A stretch of DNA of 64,000 nt from Polytrichum commune (GCA_950295325.1 OX485804.1:12276001-12340000), one strand, 5' to 3'. Shown: positions 1 through 13,720, numbered from the stretch's first letter. Numbers and translations: made by a program. Notes: a model not told the origin generated them from the letters alone.

Positions 1-133
1 AGGAAGTCCGAAAGAAACACATATTTTAAAACTAACGATAATGCAAAGCAACGAGAGAAAATCATTGGATATGAACATCTCTCACTCACTGAATGAAAAC
101 ACCCTAAAATAGTATGTAGGTTCCAAGCCACTT
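1..133. repeat. Paralogous unoccupied target site of the 14.5-30.2 kb element
   Basis: Bases 1-57 match the sequence just left of the outer transposon (about 14463-14519), and bases 66-131 match the sequence just right of it (about 30189-30255). The octamer AAAATCAT occurs once here (58-65) and twice around the element (14520-14527 and 30181-30188). This is the pattern of an empty site in duplicated DNA. No gene is seen in it. Confidence 0.75.
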
Positions 134-1346
134 TTGGAAAATAATTACAGCCTTCGCTCCATTGAACAGGGACAATTGACAGCTAGTTACACATGAACTG
201 GTTGAAGTTGGAGACTTCCGGAGAATTACCCTTCATTTTAGAGGAATCTATGGAAGAACATACTTCAAATGAATGAAAGCAAAACCGGAAAATGTCAACA
301 TGTAACCAACTGGATTTAGAATCACTAGGATCTTGACCAACTATGCCCGAAAACAAAATTTGTTTCAAAGTCCAGGGAATCAAAAGGGGTATGGGACTAA
401 AAACTACATCAAGATGGTGTCAAACTGGCTAATTCCCCATAGTGGAGGAGTGTGATAGCCTTCATGAGATAGAGGCTAATATCGACTTAATCGTCCATAT
501 GAAAGAAGGACTTGAGCATAGTGAACGTTCTCACCCCCAAATTAACAAACCAAATAGACCAAAACATTTCAATGTGGAAAGACGTCACGGCTGTGGAAGA
601 AGAGAAGCCGAGTCCTCGTCCCCAACGCCCAAAACCTGGAGTGGTTGGGTTTCTTCCCCCAATGGTAGCTTAATTAGTTCGGATGCTGGCACATGTGTCT
701 CGTGTTATGACTCCACATTCGCCTGGCTTGTCCTCTTCTTGAGGAATACAGACACTTTCTCAGCACACGTGTCCCCAAGTCACTTGAGCTCCATCCGTGC
801 AATCTTCACCGTTGATAGCATGGAATTTGTGACTTATCTCTTCACACGGTGTCCCAAGTCCGAAGTCCCGAGTATGACATGGATGCCTGCATGGCATCAT
901 TTCTTGGAGGTGAAGCTTGGGAGATGTGTTGAGTGTTGGGTCGACCAAAAAGCTACACCCAACTCTCTTGCAAATATTTTTGCCTACAATAATCAAAATC
1001 CCACTCTAATGATAATTATGAAGCTCAACAAATGGGACTTGGTCTCCATGTTGGGACTTTCTAACATGCGTGGGTTTGGGACTTGGGATTTGGGATTTGG
1101 GACCCATGTGAACCACCTCTTAATGTAAGGAGGGAGGGGAGGTCTCGGAGCTCGGTGGAGCCCATCTCCACAAAGGAAATCTAGAAGCACTTACATTGGA
1201 GAGGCAAGTACCGAAAATTAGGACACAATATCTCTACTTAGTTATGACAATCATGATTTAAAGGACAAAATAATTCCTTCCTATTCCTTCGTTGTGATTG
1301 GTTGCTAGGGTGTCGGACTCGAGATACCTGGTGCATAACATTATTC
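134..1346. other. No supported gene
   Basis: A 228-codon open frame lies at 442-1128 on the plus strand. It shows no recognisable domain and its composition does not look like protein. I see no exon structure, RNA gene or transposon end. The stretch is probably decayed repeat DNA. Confidence 0.4.
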
Positions 1347-1488
1347 ATCGTAAAACTCTCGTTCCATGGGCCCTCAAAATATAACAACGAGATTCTCAAA
1401 ACGACACCCATGGAGACTCCGACACAAACAAAACTCCCAACATCTCATTGTCATATTTTGAGCGCCCACGGAACGAGAGTTTTATGAT
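1347..1488. repeat. Hairpin-forming inverted repeat
   Basis: Two arms of about 48 bp (1347-1394 and 1441-1488) are inverted copies with a few mismatches, separated by about 46 bp. Each contains AACTCTCGTTCC or its complement. This looks like the remnant of a short foldback element or MITE. No target duplication was identified. Confidence 0.6.
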
Positions 1489-2007
1489 GTGAGGGTATTT
1501 AAAGCCAAGTTAGTGTGTAGTAAGCTCACTAGGTGTCGGTTCCTTGAAGACACGTGATGATTGTTTATAGATAAACTTAGAGGTGGAGAATCATTACTCT
1601 CTATGAATGGGTCTATTGGAAGTCTAACATGAGGTGTCATTGGACCCATCATAGACCAACCTAACATAACGCTTTAAAAACTCGAAAGTAATTCATATAA
1701 TGTCTCAAAATATATGAAATAAATCCGGAGACTCAATCCATTTTTTTATATTTACGGTAAATGTTTCTTGAAGAAACATAGAAGCATGTAAATGATAAAA
1801 TTGCTCAAGATGTACACTAACTATTGTATTGAATGTCATTTGGTATTTTATGTCACTATGGTACCTTTCTTAATGACATTTTCTATGAATAAGTTCACAA
1901 GTATTGTCATGGAAGATTGCAATGTCTGCAAGATCTATGTCAATTCTTGAAACAAAGTTTGGTATTCTTGCATCCTAATAATTATGTCATGGAATCCCTG
2001 AGTGTGG
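1489..2007. other. No supported gene
   Basis: AT-rich sequence without a plausible coding frame. Part of it (about 1840-1920) resembles short dispersed motifs also seen near 6.1 kb and 51.9 kb, such as the run TGGTATTTTATGTC. Confidence 0.35.
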
Positions 2008-2700
2008 ACTCCTCATTGGAGGCCTAAATGATGTGCATGGGTCACTATGACATTAAACTTCCAACATACGACAAGTTTATTATGAAAAAAAAATGTATAT
2101 GTATTGAAAGTACGCTAGAAAATAGACTCATGTATTTATACTAAGCTTTTGAATTTAATGTGACAAATGCCTTCCCCACATATACAAAACCAAAATCTTG
2201 AATTAAATAGGCCTTTATTACTTACACAACCCATTTTCACTTTCCAATGAGAAAGTTGTTAAACATTTTTTCTCCATAGCATTTAACTCAATAATTGCAT
2301 CAAACAAACAAAGGCGAGAGCACAATAACTTAGCCACAATTCAAGAGGATAACTCAAGAGAGCACATGAGCGATCCAAGAGCCTCCAATTTGTAAAACCT
2401 AGAATCCAAATGCATACCTTAACAAGAATCGACAAGATAGTCATTGAGGACATTGCCATATGACAATAACATATGAAGACATGAATTGGATGAAACTGAC
2501 ACAACTATTGTCAATTCTCTCTCTAAACCTTAAAGCCCGCTTTTGTACATTCACCTTGACTTCAAAATTCTTAATAGCCTTTCTAAATGTACACAAGAAA
2601 AACAATACATCTCCCTTACAGATACTACGTACATTAATGCCGTAAGTAATACCCTTCTTACACTCACGTCAGTTCAAACGTTGTTTGAAGAGTCCACCAC
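2008..2700. repeat. Diverged copy of the third intron of the TNL gene
   Basis: This stretch aligns in direct orientation with about 33679-34335, which lies in the 1.36-kb intron between the NB-ARC and LRR exons of the TNL at 31.8-36.6 kb. Shared landmarks include CTAAGCTTTTGAATTTAATG and a run around CACTTTCCAATGAGAAAG. Neither adjoining exon is recognisable. It is either a relic of another NLR copy or a repeat that also sits in that intron. Confidence 0.6.
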
Positions 2701-4280
2701 CCTCCATGGGAATGTAATATTGTCATGGGTGATTATGTTTTGGATGAAAATCATCTATTAAGTGGCAGTAATTGCAAATCAATGATGCCCTAAATTTTAT
2801 ATGAGAAGTGACAAATAACATTAGGTTTACATTGAGTGTCGTGAAACTACATGGGCGATTTACATTTTATATTGAGCAAGACAAATAAAACAGGTGACAC
2901 TAAATACAGTGTTTAGGGTAGTTCTCTATAATATGGCAGCATACCTTACTATGCTCAATAACATAGTGTTGCACATCTTTGGTCTCTCTTTCAAAAATCA
3001 ACCTCACATGTGTGAGCACAAAAAGCTTTCAAGGCAACCAACATTTGGGTAAGGTTTTATGGTAGAACGTCATGACTCATCATACACAAGGATGAGAAAC
3101 TAGTCAAATTGTGGCCATTCGCAAGCCAAGATTCGTGATGAAGAGGGAACTTGGTCTTAGATATTATTATGTTTTGAGAGTCGTCCAACGTCGCGGTGGT
3201 TGGATGTCCTTGTTTGTCCAACATTGAAGTGCACAAGGTGGCTCCTCAACTTGCGGAAGGGTCCTTAACGTTCAGAAACACCAACCAATTGTTGTGTGCA
3301 AGTGGGATGTAAACTAGGTGCACATGTTTAGGATTGTGCCCCACTTTGGAGACCTAAAATTGAGGACACAATAGACACAAAGGATTCTATGTTACATGGT
3401 CTGCCAGTAAATAAAAATCCAAGTGGAGAACATAGTATAACCTATGTGTACAAACGGCAAGTATATTGTCGCAACCCTTGCTAGCTACCCTTAACTATCT
3501 TGGCCATTTTTTAATTCTAGCAAGGGTTGCGAGCGCTAACCCTTCGCATTCCACCATGCGAATGGTTAGCTCCCCATGCCGCATAGCTTTGAATTCGTAG
3601 GTGGGGAACCAACCCTCCTACTTGTCGCACACCTTTCCATGAGGAGTTGCCGAAACACCATGGCCACAAGGGGGACCCTGGAGTGACATGCTAAACGTGG
3701 AATGCATGTTGGAGATCTTTTGAGGGGTTCGCGAGATGGAGTAGGCCGGTGCCATCCTGCCTTGGATGTAGTGCAAATATTATCAAGAGAGTCGACACGG
3801 GCCTGTCTACAACATGGACCATGAAGTTGTCCGCTATCAGGGCGTTTTTCCATGGTCACACTTCCATGGTCTGGTTTTTGAAGAAATGTATTTTTGAAGC
3901 TTTTGGGCCCTTGAGTAGGTGTAAATCGAACGTGGACCAAGAGAAGTGACCCTGCACCGGAACATGGATGTGCTAATTTTTTTTTTCAATATGTGTTCAA
4001 AAGGACAATTTTAGGAATTCTCTTCATGTTTGACCTTCTTCCCTTCTTCCCTTCTTTCCTTGTAACTATGAAAATGTTTGGCAAAACATACAAAAATAAA
4101 AACATAAACAATGAAAGTTTATCACAACTGCATTTCTTTATCATGGTCCCCTGACATTTACAACGAGAAAACCTCTTTTGCCTCTCTCAATGCAAAACCC
4201 CTTGGATCATGACAGTGGTAATCGGCCTCTTGGGGATCTCAAGTTCCATGATCACTCTTGCATTTTTTTTCTTGATGTAA
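2701..4280. other. No supported gene; small inverted repeats
   Basis: No convincing gene. A minus-strand frame at 3566-3940 (124 codons) has no recognisable domain. An inverted pair, GCAACCCTTGCTAG and its complement, lies near 3471 and 3526. The sequence runs directly into the outer end of the IR1 left arm at about 4281. Confidence 0.4.
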
Positions 4281-6188
4281 ATTAAAGTGGCCCTACAAAC
4301 GAGTTCAACAACCAATCACATATATATTTAAAAGGAGCAAGAAACGACTTCATGGTCCGTGAGTTAAACAGCTTAAGCCTTGTATCAAATATTAAACTGA
4401 CAGGAACAGACACCGCACTTAGTCCTAGCCAAAAGGGCAAGGAAGGTAAGAATGCGTCCAAATATGAATGCAGCCCTCGATGCTTATTTTTCATAAATTA
4501 TAATACTTTCTTGCCTGCCCTTGCGTATACATATATGGGCACTTCTCGTCCATGTAATTGCATCCTTGTGTTTGCTCTTGTTGAGGAAAGGGACGCATGT
4601 TCGCTCTCAGGGAAACGATCCCCTCATCAGAGATGCAAATTAGGTTGAAAGGGAGCCCGCACACATTCAAAAGTTCCGGTTTCAAAACACTTTCAAGCCT
4701 TGCAAAACCGCCGTGACTCTTGAATCCGAGTTGAAAATAGACGTTTGTAGAGACCAACTTTGAAACCAAGCTCCTTGAAGTTCGGCACATGTCAAAGCCG
4801 AAATTCTCTTACTTTGGCTTACCAAAATCTGTCCCGAAACTAGCGTCATTGTATGTGTGTGGCCTCTGCATGAGCTTGTGAGGTCCAAGCCTAGGGCGAA
4901 CCTTCTAGAAATTATGGGGCGCTCTTGCAGGTACCCGCAAGGGGGCTTGAAAATAGTTCTTAACCGGCAATTGATGCGTCTTGGTTTCACCTCATTAACT
5001 AACTGTGTCATTGCCCCAAGCACAAAGATGAAGTAGCAGCTGAACTCCACTTCAATTGCGATGAGAAAGAGAACAATGAACGGGGAGAACCAAAAGCTAG
5101 TTACAGATAATCTGGTTGAGTTTGAGGAATAACCAGTCGAAGTTCAAGACTTCCAGAAAATCACCCATCATTTGTAGAAATCAATGGAATATTCCCCAAT
5201 TTAGTAAAGAAAAGCCGAAAGATTACAACATGTAACTCGTTGGACTTCGAAACACTAGGATTTTGACTGATTAGGCCCCAAAAATCTCCCCGCACACTGA
5301 AGGAGAGGACACCTTGATACGGCGGTGAGGCAATTCCATAATGTTTTGGCAAGGCTCCTGGGCTCCACCATTTACAATCTCATGAAGAGCTTCTTCAGGA
5401 CACTATCATTGTTGGAAGGCGAAAATTGGTTGGAGGAAGACTGCATGTAAGTTAGTAGCTGGAGGCCCAGTCTTACGATTGGCAACACAGTATCATGTGA
5501 CGTGGGAATCCAAGGCAAAGTTCTCGCCCATAATTGTACAGATCGAAGCCGAAATAATCAGTGCACATCAATGCAGAGAACTTAAGGAGGAAATCAATCC
5601 CGCAAACACACTCTGTTTTAACCTCAAAACATTGAATTGCAGGAGCCAGCTGCAAGCTCTGATTGTTGTATTGTTTGCCTAGTACCCATTATTCAATGCA
5701 TGACTCTGTGCTAACCTTGCATAGAACCCCAGGGTGGCCTCTCCCTTTTGGAACAGTTGTTCGTAGAATACTTTAAAAGGAATGGATGATTCGTTCTTGC
5801 ACAAAAGGAGAGACTTGATTGAAAAGAGGGCGTCGATACGAATCCATTGATACAAGTTGTGTCTGATTTAGAGAAGGTTGGCACTTTTGAATGTGAGTGT
5901 GAGAAGTTCTTAGATGCATTCTTTCTATAATAGGGGTCACCATCCAGACGCCCTAGGTGTTGAATTCCACTTCTAAGTCTCAAAATTTCTTATAATGGAA
6001 AAAAATCTCCCAATTTATGCTTCTTAGAAATGGCTTAGCGGCTCCAAACGAAGCTTTAACAACTGTGGCCCCTGCAAGTGCTACAGATAGTTGTCACTCT
6101 AGGCATAGAACTACACTAAATATGATATCTAGTGTCATCTGGTATTTTATGTCCCTATGGTAATTTTTCTCATTAGACTTCTTATGTA

Positions 6189-6777
6189 TATAGAAATCTC
6201 CCGCTTAAGTACGCACCCGTCTAAGTACGCATCCCAATTAAGTGCGTAATTTTTTGGACAAAAATCAAGGTTCATACTTTATTGTTCGAACACGTCATGC
6301 AAAGTCATTTGCCATGAATGCATGATTTTTTTACGCTTGACATTCAATGTCAGTTTGTTAATGTTTTGCTAAAATGTCTCAAACAATCATCGTAGTTCAT
6401 CATACATTTGTCCAGCTTTTGTTTGAACATCGGAGCAAAGCAATTGGTTGTGAATGTCGAGGACAATGTTGTGTAGAGATTCAAAGCCTTTGAAGTCAGT
6501 AGCACTTTCAGATTGAGCAAATGTCTCGCTAGGTTGGCTTTCGTCATTGAAAGGTGGTTCTTCTTCAATTCACATCGTTTCTAGAACTTCATCAACGTCC
6601 TCCATCATATTGTTGGGCTTTTGTCAAGCGGGTTACCTCAAGTTTCATCCGTTTTCCGTTGAGATCCATCAAATCAGGGGGTCCAGAAAATGATATGAAT
6701 AAAAGTACGCACCTACCAACTAAGTGCGCACCAATGGCTCTAGTTCAAAGTGCGTACTTAAGCGGGAGATTACTATA
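6189..6777. mobile_element. Short TIR element, possibly pogo/Tigger-like remnant
   Basis: The ends carry inverted repeats starting TATAG(A/T)AATCTCCCGC and continuing CTTAAGTACGCA. A further subterminal block with GTACGCAC and TAAGTGCG is also inverted. A flanking TA duplication would fit Tc1/mariner-pogo elements. The interior, read on the minus strand, gives a broken frame of about 90 codons with several stops that could be the decayed tail of a transposase. The second copy, in the IR1 right arm, is at about 51303-51891. Confidence 0.55.
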
Positions 6778-7596
6778 AGTGTAGAAGTATTGTCATGGAT
6801 GATGGATGAGTTCATCCATTTGCCAAAAACCCTACCTTCTCTTGTCAGCTACTTGTGATGAAATAATGTCATGGATGATTGGAATTTGGATGAAAAATCA
6901 CTTGGCAAGTGACACTAATTGCAACGCTATTAGTGCTAAATTATTGGTTGAGAATGTAGAGCTCAACTACCTCCACTTGTTTCTAGGGTTGATTGTATCA
7001 TAGTGACTTAGAGCGTCGTCCAAATTATGATGATTAACCTACCTAATCTCCTTGTTGTTTGTCGTTTTTATCTTGGTTGTCTTTCTTGTTGTGTTGGTAG
7101 ATGTCTTCATTCTTCCTTTGAAAGCTCCTCTATTTTGTATCCATCATAATGGACTCTTATAATTTCAAAGTCTTCTTTTGTCGTAAGGAATCTCTCTCTT
7201 GGTGATTTCTCTTCAAGTAGTCCCATTTGATCAAAAGTTGTTTCTAAGCTATCAACTTGTTTGTTTGTAACTCTCTTCTTATGTTGAAATTCTTCATGTG
7301 CCTCAGTTGTCTCTTTAAACTCAAGTGCTACTTTCTATCTTTGATCAAGATCTTGTTCTCCTCTCTTTGTGTGCTGTAGCGTTGTAACTTCTTCATGCGT
7401 CGTAGTTGTCTTCTTCTCTTCTTTTGGATTTTAAATTGTAGTGATAGAAGTATTCTATATTTAATTGTTCAAGATTCCTCTTAGCTAGTATCAAGTTTCT
7501 TCTTTTACTTTCCTTGTGATAAGAACCAAGAAATGCCAGATCCTTGGTATCGTTGTAGTGCAAGGAGCTGTAGTAAACTAGGTGTCTTCTCTAAGT

Positions 7597-7950
7597 AACT
7601 TGCTTCAAGTAGCCGAGTGTCCAAGTAGCCTTCTTCACGTGGTCATGTCACCGTCTTCAAGTATTCGATTAATCTACTTCAAATACCCAAGTAGCAAAGT
7701 AATCTCCTTCAAGTAAACAAGTAACCTTACTCAAGTAGCTAAGTAATCCTCTTTAAGTAGCCAAGTAATACCCTTCAAGTACCAAGTAACACTTTCCAAG
7801 TAGCCAAGTAACCCTCTTTAAGTAGCCAAGTAACACTCTGCAATTAGTTAAATATTTCTCTCAAGCAGTCAAAAATTTCATTCTAAGTAGCAAGTAACAA
7901 TTCTTCAAGTTGTCGAGTTGTCTTGTTAAAGTAACCTTCTCCAATGCCTA
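7597..7950. repeat. Imperfect minisatellite, core CAAGTAGCCAAGTAA
   Basis: About fifteen imperfect copies of a roughly 19-22 bp unit with core CTTCAAGTAGCCAAGTAAC follow one another. Units vary by substitution and small indels. The complementary array is in the IR1 right arm at about 50110-50490. It is not open in any useful frame. Confidence 0.7.
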
Positions 7951-9360
7951 AGTATCCTCTCTCCAAAATCACCGAGTAATCTAATGACTAAGTTATCTTT
8001 CTTTGCAAAACATTTTCTATCTTGATTGTCTCCCTTTATTATTATTCTCCATAAGTGGAGTTCCTTTCCGATAAGACATAGGTAGCAATTAACTGAATAA
8101 CTATCAAACTATGATTAGATACCCTCTTGCCGTGTAATGGAGTCTTCCTCTCTACATGTGTAATACTTCGTTTGCTCACTTTCCATTTCCTCGTCAATAA
8201 TTGAGGAGGCATCCTCGCTTCATTCCTTTGAGTTTATCATACCTTTGAATCTTTTCAATCCTCTTATGATGTAGCCTTAGTTTCTACAACAAATTTCCTC
8301 ACCGTATTAATTGCAATCTATCTTTAGCACACAATCCAATATATCTCAATATTGGTAATATTTAGGCACATCTTTTTTTTTTCATGCAGATTTGGTCTAT
8401 TTCAATCTCTGTTATAATAACGTACAATTTATTTTTAGTGTAGATGTGATATATTTCAATCTCTGCTATAATTAATCATGAACTGTTTTTAGTGAAAAAT
8501 ATGTTATATATCAGTTTCGGTTATGAGTAGAAACAATCTTAATATAAATGATCAATGATATCATGTAATCAAGTCAAGAGATCAACATAATATGTTCTTT
8601 GTTCATAACTCTTCTCATTTATTACACAACACTCACTTGTTGATTAATTGTCCCCTTAGATATTGTAAGGTAGATAAGATTCAATATACTTGTAATAGAA
8701 ATGACTTTGATAATGAGGTCTCTTCAAATTGACTAATCCCAATCCATCCCTTTCATATTTTAAGGACTATGTAAATGGAAAAATTGTGGAAAGTTGCATG
8801 GAGTTTGATTGCTTAGGCAATAGTTGTTCTCATCAATTTCCTCACCTCTCTTTTTCTCTCTTTCCTCCTCTTATAATTGCTTTGTAAATCGAGACAATCT
8901 CTTCACATATCTAATCTCTCAATACAATTGTTGATGACTCACATAATAACCTCTCGAGTCTCACTTCTTTATTTTTGTAACAACACCTCATATCATAATT
9001 CTCATCCACGCATATATTTATACTCACCTCACGTGAACACCTAATATTATACTTCACACAATTGCCTTTCATTACCTTTCAATTTCTCTCGGTTTCTACA
9101 TTTGTTCCACATCAATTTTGCTACATAAGTTGTTTCTCTTCAACTTATGTAATTACGTCACCTCATGTGAGTTCTATAATTTTCTTAAAACTATCTCAAG
9201 TTACATTTACAACCTCCCAACTTGATTATGTCCAAGTTAACAATTTTAGTTTGCCTCTGCCTTGAATAGCTATGAAGAAGGTTGAGCTTGAAGCTCGTGT
9301 ATTCAAAATGGTAAAGATACAAAGGACCTAGCTCTCGCGTAGCCTATCGATGTGAATAAG

Positions 9361-10622
9361 GTAAGGTGTTCTAACTCTATTCCTAATTCTATATATAGTG
9401 AGAAGAGGTGCGTAACATGTGCCCCCCTCCTATATTACTTTATCTTGCTATTATTTTTAAAAGATAAAGATAGCTCTTTCATAATCCTCAAAGAAAGCAC
9501 ATATTCTCCTCATCTTCTTTTATATTCAAGATATTCAAGATTTGAAATCTACCTATCACACTATCTAGATTTTGAGGGATTTCCAAGGATAACCCAAGAA
9601 GATTTCCAAGGATGAGAAGTAACTAGTTTTCTTGGCCCTTGCTTACTTCCACCTCCGGTTGCCTCACCTATGTGGCCTAAGTGAGTATAATCACCATGGG
9701 GTTCCCTAATTCTAAGTGGCTTACTTAATCTATGAGATAATCTCACTAATGTTTACTTGCCTCTTACAAAGTTTACAGTCTAATTGGCTTACTAATGATG
9801 CCCTTTTAACCTTACGTGGTTACTAATTTAATTGTCTTTACAAATTTGGTAATCGGCCCGTAGGCCCCTTAAACCTAAACACATAATCCTCCTTAAGTAG
9901 CAACTATGGTGATTTTTTTTTAACTAAACGTTGTTAATCGACACTTGTGGTAGTAGTCCAATAACCATATTTTTGGCCAAATACCCTTGTGGTATTCGCG
10001 TTGTTATCTGGCCCGTTGTATGGCTAAGGTGGTATGATACCTCAGGGCGATCACACCCCTTTACGTTTTGTAACCACGTGCGATAATGGGGTATTTAATG
10101 AGGGGATATTTATGAACCTCTCAATATTTTTTTTCCTACCCTATTTGTAGATATAAAGCTACTTTGACGTATTTTTTAGGACCCTATATTTATTTGTAGT
10201 TATTTAGAGAGGCTAAATTTTGGCACCATACTCTTTTTATAAATCGTACAAGTACCAAATAGTGGATGGAATACTATAGCATTGCAAAATCAACTATGTG
10301 AGCAACAAACATTCCATACCATCCATCTTATCATTCAATTGGTTTCAATTAGTTACATCAATCCTAAACCATTCAAAATACCATTCAAAACACCACCAAT
10401 AGCATTTGGGTACTAGTTATAGGGTTACCAATAAACATGGAGATAATAAAATATACAAGCTAATATAGACAAGTTGTAAACACGGATAGAACAAAACAAG
10501 AGGTATAATTAGTTGTGACAAGACATAGAATTTTGCAAAACTACCTACTCCTAAAAAAAGTTACATTCAAATACAAGAAAGCTAAATACAAAAGCCATAA
10601 TTATCTTATTGATCCTCACTGG
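9361..10622. other. No supported gene
   Basis: AT-rich sequence between IR1 and a MITE. No coding frame or RNA gene was recognised. The IR1 homology ends sharply at about 9360, just after a run ending GATGTGAATAAG. Confidence 0.4.
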
Positions 10623-11021
10623 GAGGTCACTCCATTGTCAAGTTGAAAACCACGTGCAAACAAAGTTTGCTACCCCTATATTATATGCCATAGGTAATTT
10701 TTAAAATCATGATAAATTTTCTATATATACATATCCATTGATAATATCTTTTGTATATTTTTTTGAAATTTTTATTCATCTCCATTTTTTCTAGAATTTG
10801 TTTTAGTTCAATTTTGCGTCATTCTAGTTAGAAACGGTATGTTTTCTAGAAAAAAAAAATTACCAAATTTGCTTATCAATTTTTACTATGTAATAGATAC
10901 CATGTATATGTACTCATAATTTGTTTTTGATAAAAGTTTGACCCATTTTGTTGATGCAACTTAGAAAAAATAGATTTTTTTTGTTCGCACGTGGTTTTCA
11001 AATTGACAATGGAGTGACCTC
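10623..11021. mobile_element. MITE with about 45-bp terminal inverted repeats
   Basis: The ends are inverted copies: the left begins GAGGTCACTCCATTGTCAA and the right ends with its complement. Inverted identity continues inward through AACCACGTG. The 400-bp AT-rich interior has no frame. No convincing target duplication was found, so the superfamily is unassigned. Confidence 0.7.
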
Positions 11022-11359
11022 TTCGTGTTGATACTACTACACACTTTTAGGGGCATCCAATATTTATAACCCTATTTTTTCTACTGATTACTAAAATGAA
11101 GGAATCATTCATCACCCTATTTACATATAATCATGTAGGGGACATATTTCCTATGCTATGGTAGATCTAACGAAATTATAATTTTTACTCTCAACGAATT
11201 AAATTGATTTTTCTTTTCTATTTTTATCTCACATGGTTCCTATAATTCCAATAGTCACCTCCCCAAGTCTGATACCCGCCCTGGCTAATTGAAGTCCGAG
11301 CTTCTTTTTCCATTTCCGATAGTTCTCTTCTTTGTGTTTGAGATTTGTGGTGAACATTG
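11022..11359. other. No supported gene
   Basis: AT-rich intergenic sequence between the MITE and IR2. A short minus-strand frame (11224-11436) has no recognisable domain. Confidence 0.35.
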
Positions 11360-13192
11360 GTACATGGACGTGTACCTTTATTACAACGGGGCCATGTATT
11401 TACATGTAGAGAGCATGTCCTAGAAAAATATGCCACGCCTCTTTAGAGGATTTTAAATTTTAAGTTTAATCTTTTAATTCCTTCCATCTTTATGATGCCC
11501 AATATGTCCAATGTTCCTTATAAACGGTCATCCCACACTAGTAGTTGCTTAGCATACACTTGTCTTATGTAGAAACCTTTATTTGAGTGGTATATGGCAA
11601 AGGCCTGCAATTAAGAACGAACACCAAAATTATATATTACAATGAGATCGGACTAGGTCCATGCTCAAAGTAAAGACGCCATTCTACGTTCACCATACAA
11701 TTGGGAGGGCCTATGCAATTGCTTGAAGAAAGAAAGAGAAAAATCACTTTGACATCTTACAACTTTATATCCCAACTCCGATTTTGACACTTGAAAGAAC
11801 AATTTTCATGATTCACAATTGCAAACCGGATGAGACGATTCACGATCCCATCCAATGTCCTGAAGTGTATGTGTAGTTGGCTTAAACCAACTACACATGA
11901 TGGTCCTCAAACAAATGCTTGAGATTAGTTGTTACATTGAATAAAAGCATCTTCAAGTGGGATTCGGCCCCCAATGGATGTAGGCACGGAACCTATAAGT
12001 GTCCCATTGGCTCACCCTAGGACCATGTATAGGAGAACAAGCTCAATTCACATTTCTTTTCCATTTCTTTTTCAAATGGGATAAATCAAAATCAAAATAC
12101 ATCTCAAATATTTTTTATGTTATATATTTGGGTGGGTCCAAGACCATGGTTTTCTCCCCTCATATTTGTTTTTGAGATTTATGACCAATATCTTACATGA
12201 AATAAAAGAGTCGTCTTACATCAAAAGTAGGATAAAATAAAACTTTTCATCCACGTCAATTTCATGGGAAAAACAATTATTGTGGCTCACATTGATTTTG
12301 AGTTCAAAAGTTGGTGTGGGTTAGAAATTAACACGGCCCACACTAATAGGGCTATTTAGCATACTATTTTAGATAACAACCCCCTCTACAAATCTTAGGG
12401 GCAAGTGTGCATTGATAAAACTTGGTGTACAAAGTTTGTGGTCTACAACATAATGTCAACAAGATTGTTCTCTATATAAAAATACAAAATAAATAGATAA
12501 TAATAAAATAATGATCTATGTTGTTGTTTTCACCTTCAATCTTTTCTAGACATAACCTTTGATCTTGTAGACATTAGGAGTAGAAGACCCGTGGAACATA
12601 AACCATGATGAGCTCAAGTCATGCTAAAAATTGCATTGTGCACCCAATTTGTTTCAATAGCATTGAGTGAATAAATATGTGTATAGTCGTAAGGAGCTTT
12701 GTACTTCAACTTATTCTAGATTACTACCATTCAAACTTCCAAAATGATACACAATGTGCCTATAAGAGTGAAAAATGTACCACTAATTTGCGGGCCTCTT
12801 GTCTTTTGCACATTTGTTCAAACGCACTCAAATCCCACAAGAACATCATAAGGCACGTGGGTGTTATACTCTACCTTCTATTGACCATGTGTTATGTCTT
12901 CAAATTTGTGTTGCATTAGCAAACATGTGTTAAACCCTTAACAAAACTAGTCTGGAAATTGGACCTCTCCTTATTTAATTACGGTTATCGAAAGTGCATG
13001 TGTGTTGATTCCTTAACTGGATGCATAGTTCCTCCAAATTGTGCTCATTATTGAGTGTGGAGTAGTTAATCAAATTAGAGGACGTAGTTCAAATTTATTT
13101 AATATATATGTCTCTATGGTATTTGTTCTTTGTTCATCACCTAACCATACACCAATCAAATATATGTGTATGATTAAGAAACTAACTGAATA

Positions 13193-13246
13193 ACACCCGC
13201 ATACCTTAGCTTGGAAAGAACAAGGCAAGCTAAGGTATGCGGGTGT
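13193..13246. repeat. Perfect 20-bp inverted repeat with 14-bp loop
   Basis: Arms 13193-13212 and 13227-13246 are exact complements (ACACCCGCATACCTTAGCTT and inverse). A partly decayed version is in the IR2 right arm near 54956-55006. It may be the fused ends of a deleted MITE. It could form an RNA hairpin, but nothing here shows that it is transcribed. Confidence 0.75.
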
Positions 13247-13680
13247 CAGTCGGTTACTTTTCCTAATTCAATCATTTATCTTAATCGGACACATGTATTT
13301 GAGTGGTATGTGGCTAGGTGTGGCTCCAAGAGCAAACATCAAAAAGACTTGTGTTTCAAAGATATTGGACTACGTGCTCAAGATATGATATCCATTCTAA
13401 GGTCAGTAATCAACATAATTGGGGTGGAGGGTGTATGACCATTTCATGAGCATGAGAATCTTCACTTTAATAATTAATAAGATATTCATATGAGCTCCAA
13501 AAAATATGATGAAAGTGATTTCCTCGATTTGGATTTGCTAACTATCTCGTACTAATTGTGGGTTTCATATTCCAAGAGAAGTGGGCTAGTTGGGAAGAAT
13601 TACCAATTAATGTACATCTACCTTGTGTGAACAAGAATGCACATCATGGTAACAAGTTACGGTTTTCATGGAACCCTTTC

Positions 13681-13720
13681 TACAGTCTAACCTCTTTAAT
13701 ACGACACTTGTTTATACAAC
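13681..13720. mobile_element. Pogo/Tigger-like terminus (fragment)
   Basis: TA followed by CAGTCTAACCTCTTTAATAC resembles the ends of pogo-class Tc1/mariner elements, which insert at TA and begin CAGT. The counterpart in the IR2 right arm ends near 54685. A related block, CAATAATACGACATG, lies in the same orientation near 14328. No transposase is intact. Confidence 0.45.

Larger units (their letters stand above)
4281..9360 (+). repeat. Large inverted repeat IR1, left arm (5.1 kb)
   Basis: This arm is the reverse complement of 48711-53808; paired coordinates sum to about 58080. Sampled stretches, such as 9062-9310 against 48760-49010, differ by only about 1-2%. The arm contains a short terminal-inverted-repeat element (6189-6777) and a low-complexity array (7.6-7.95 kb). 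I found no LTRs or transposase of its own. Short frames conserved in both copies, such as 4682-5050, are explained by the recent duplication and are not called as genes. The outer boundary is sharp: the right copy continues into an NLR fragment, the left copy into unrelated sequence. Confidence 0.85.

Noticed and set aside
442-1128. 228-codon open frame near the left end
   Set aside because: No domain, no homologous copy with conserved frame, and protein composition unlike a real protein; long frames arise by chance in such sequence.
3566-3940. 124-codon minus-strand frame
   Set aside because: No recognisable domain; the overlapping plus-strand frame is equally open, suggesting chance.
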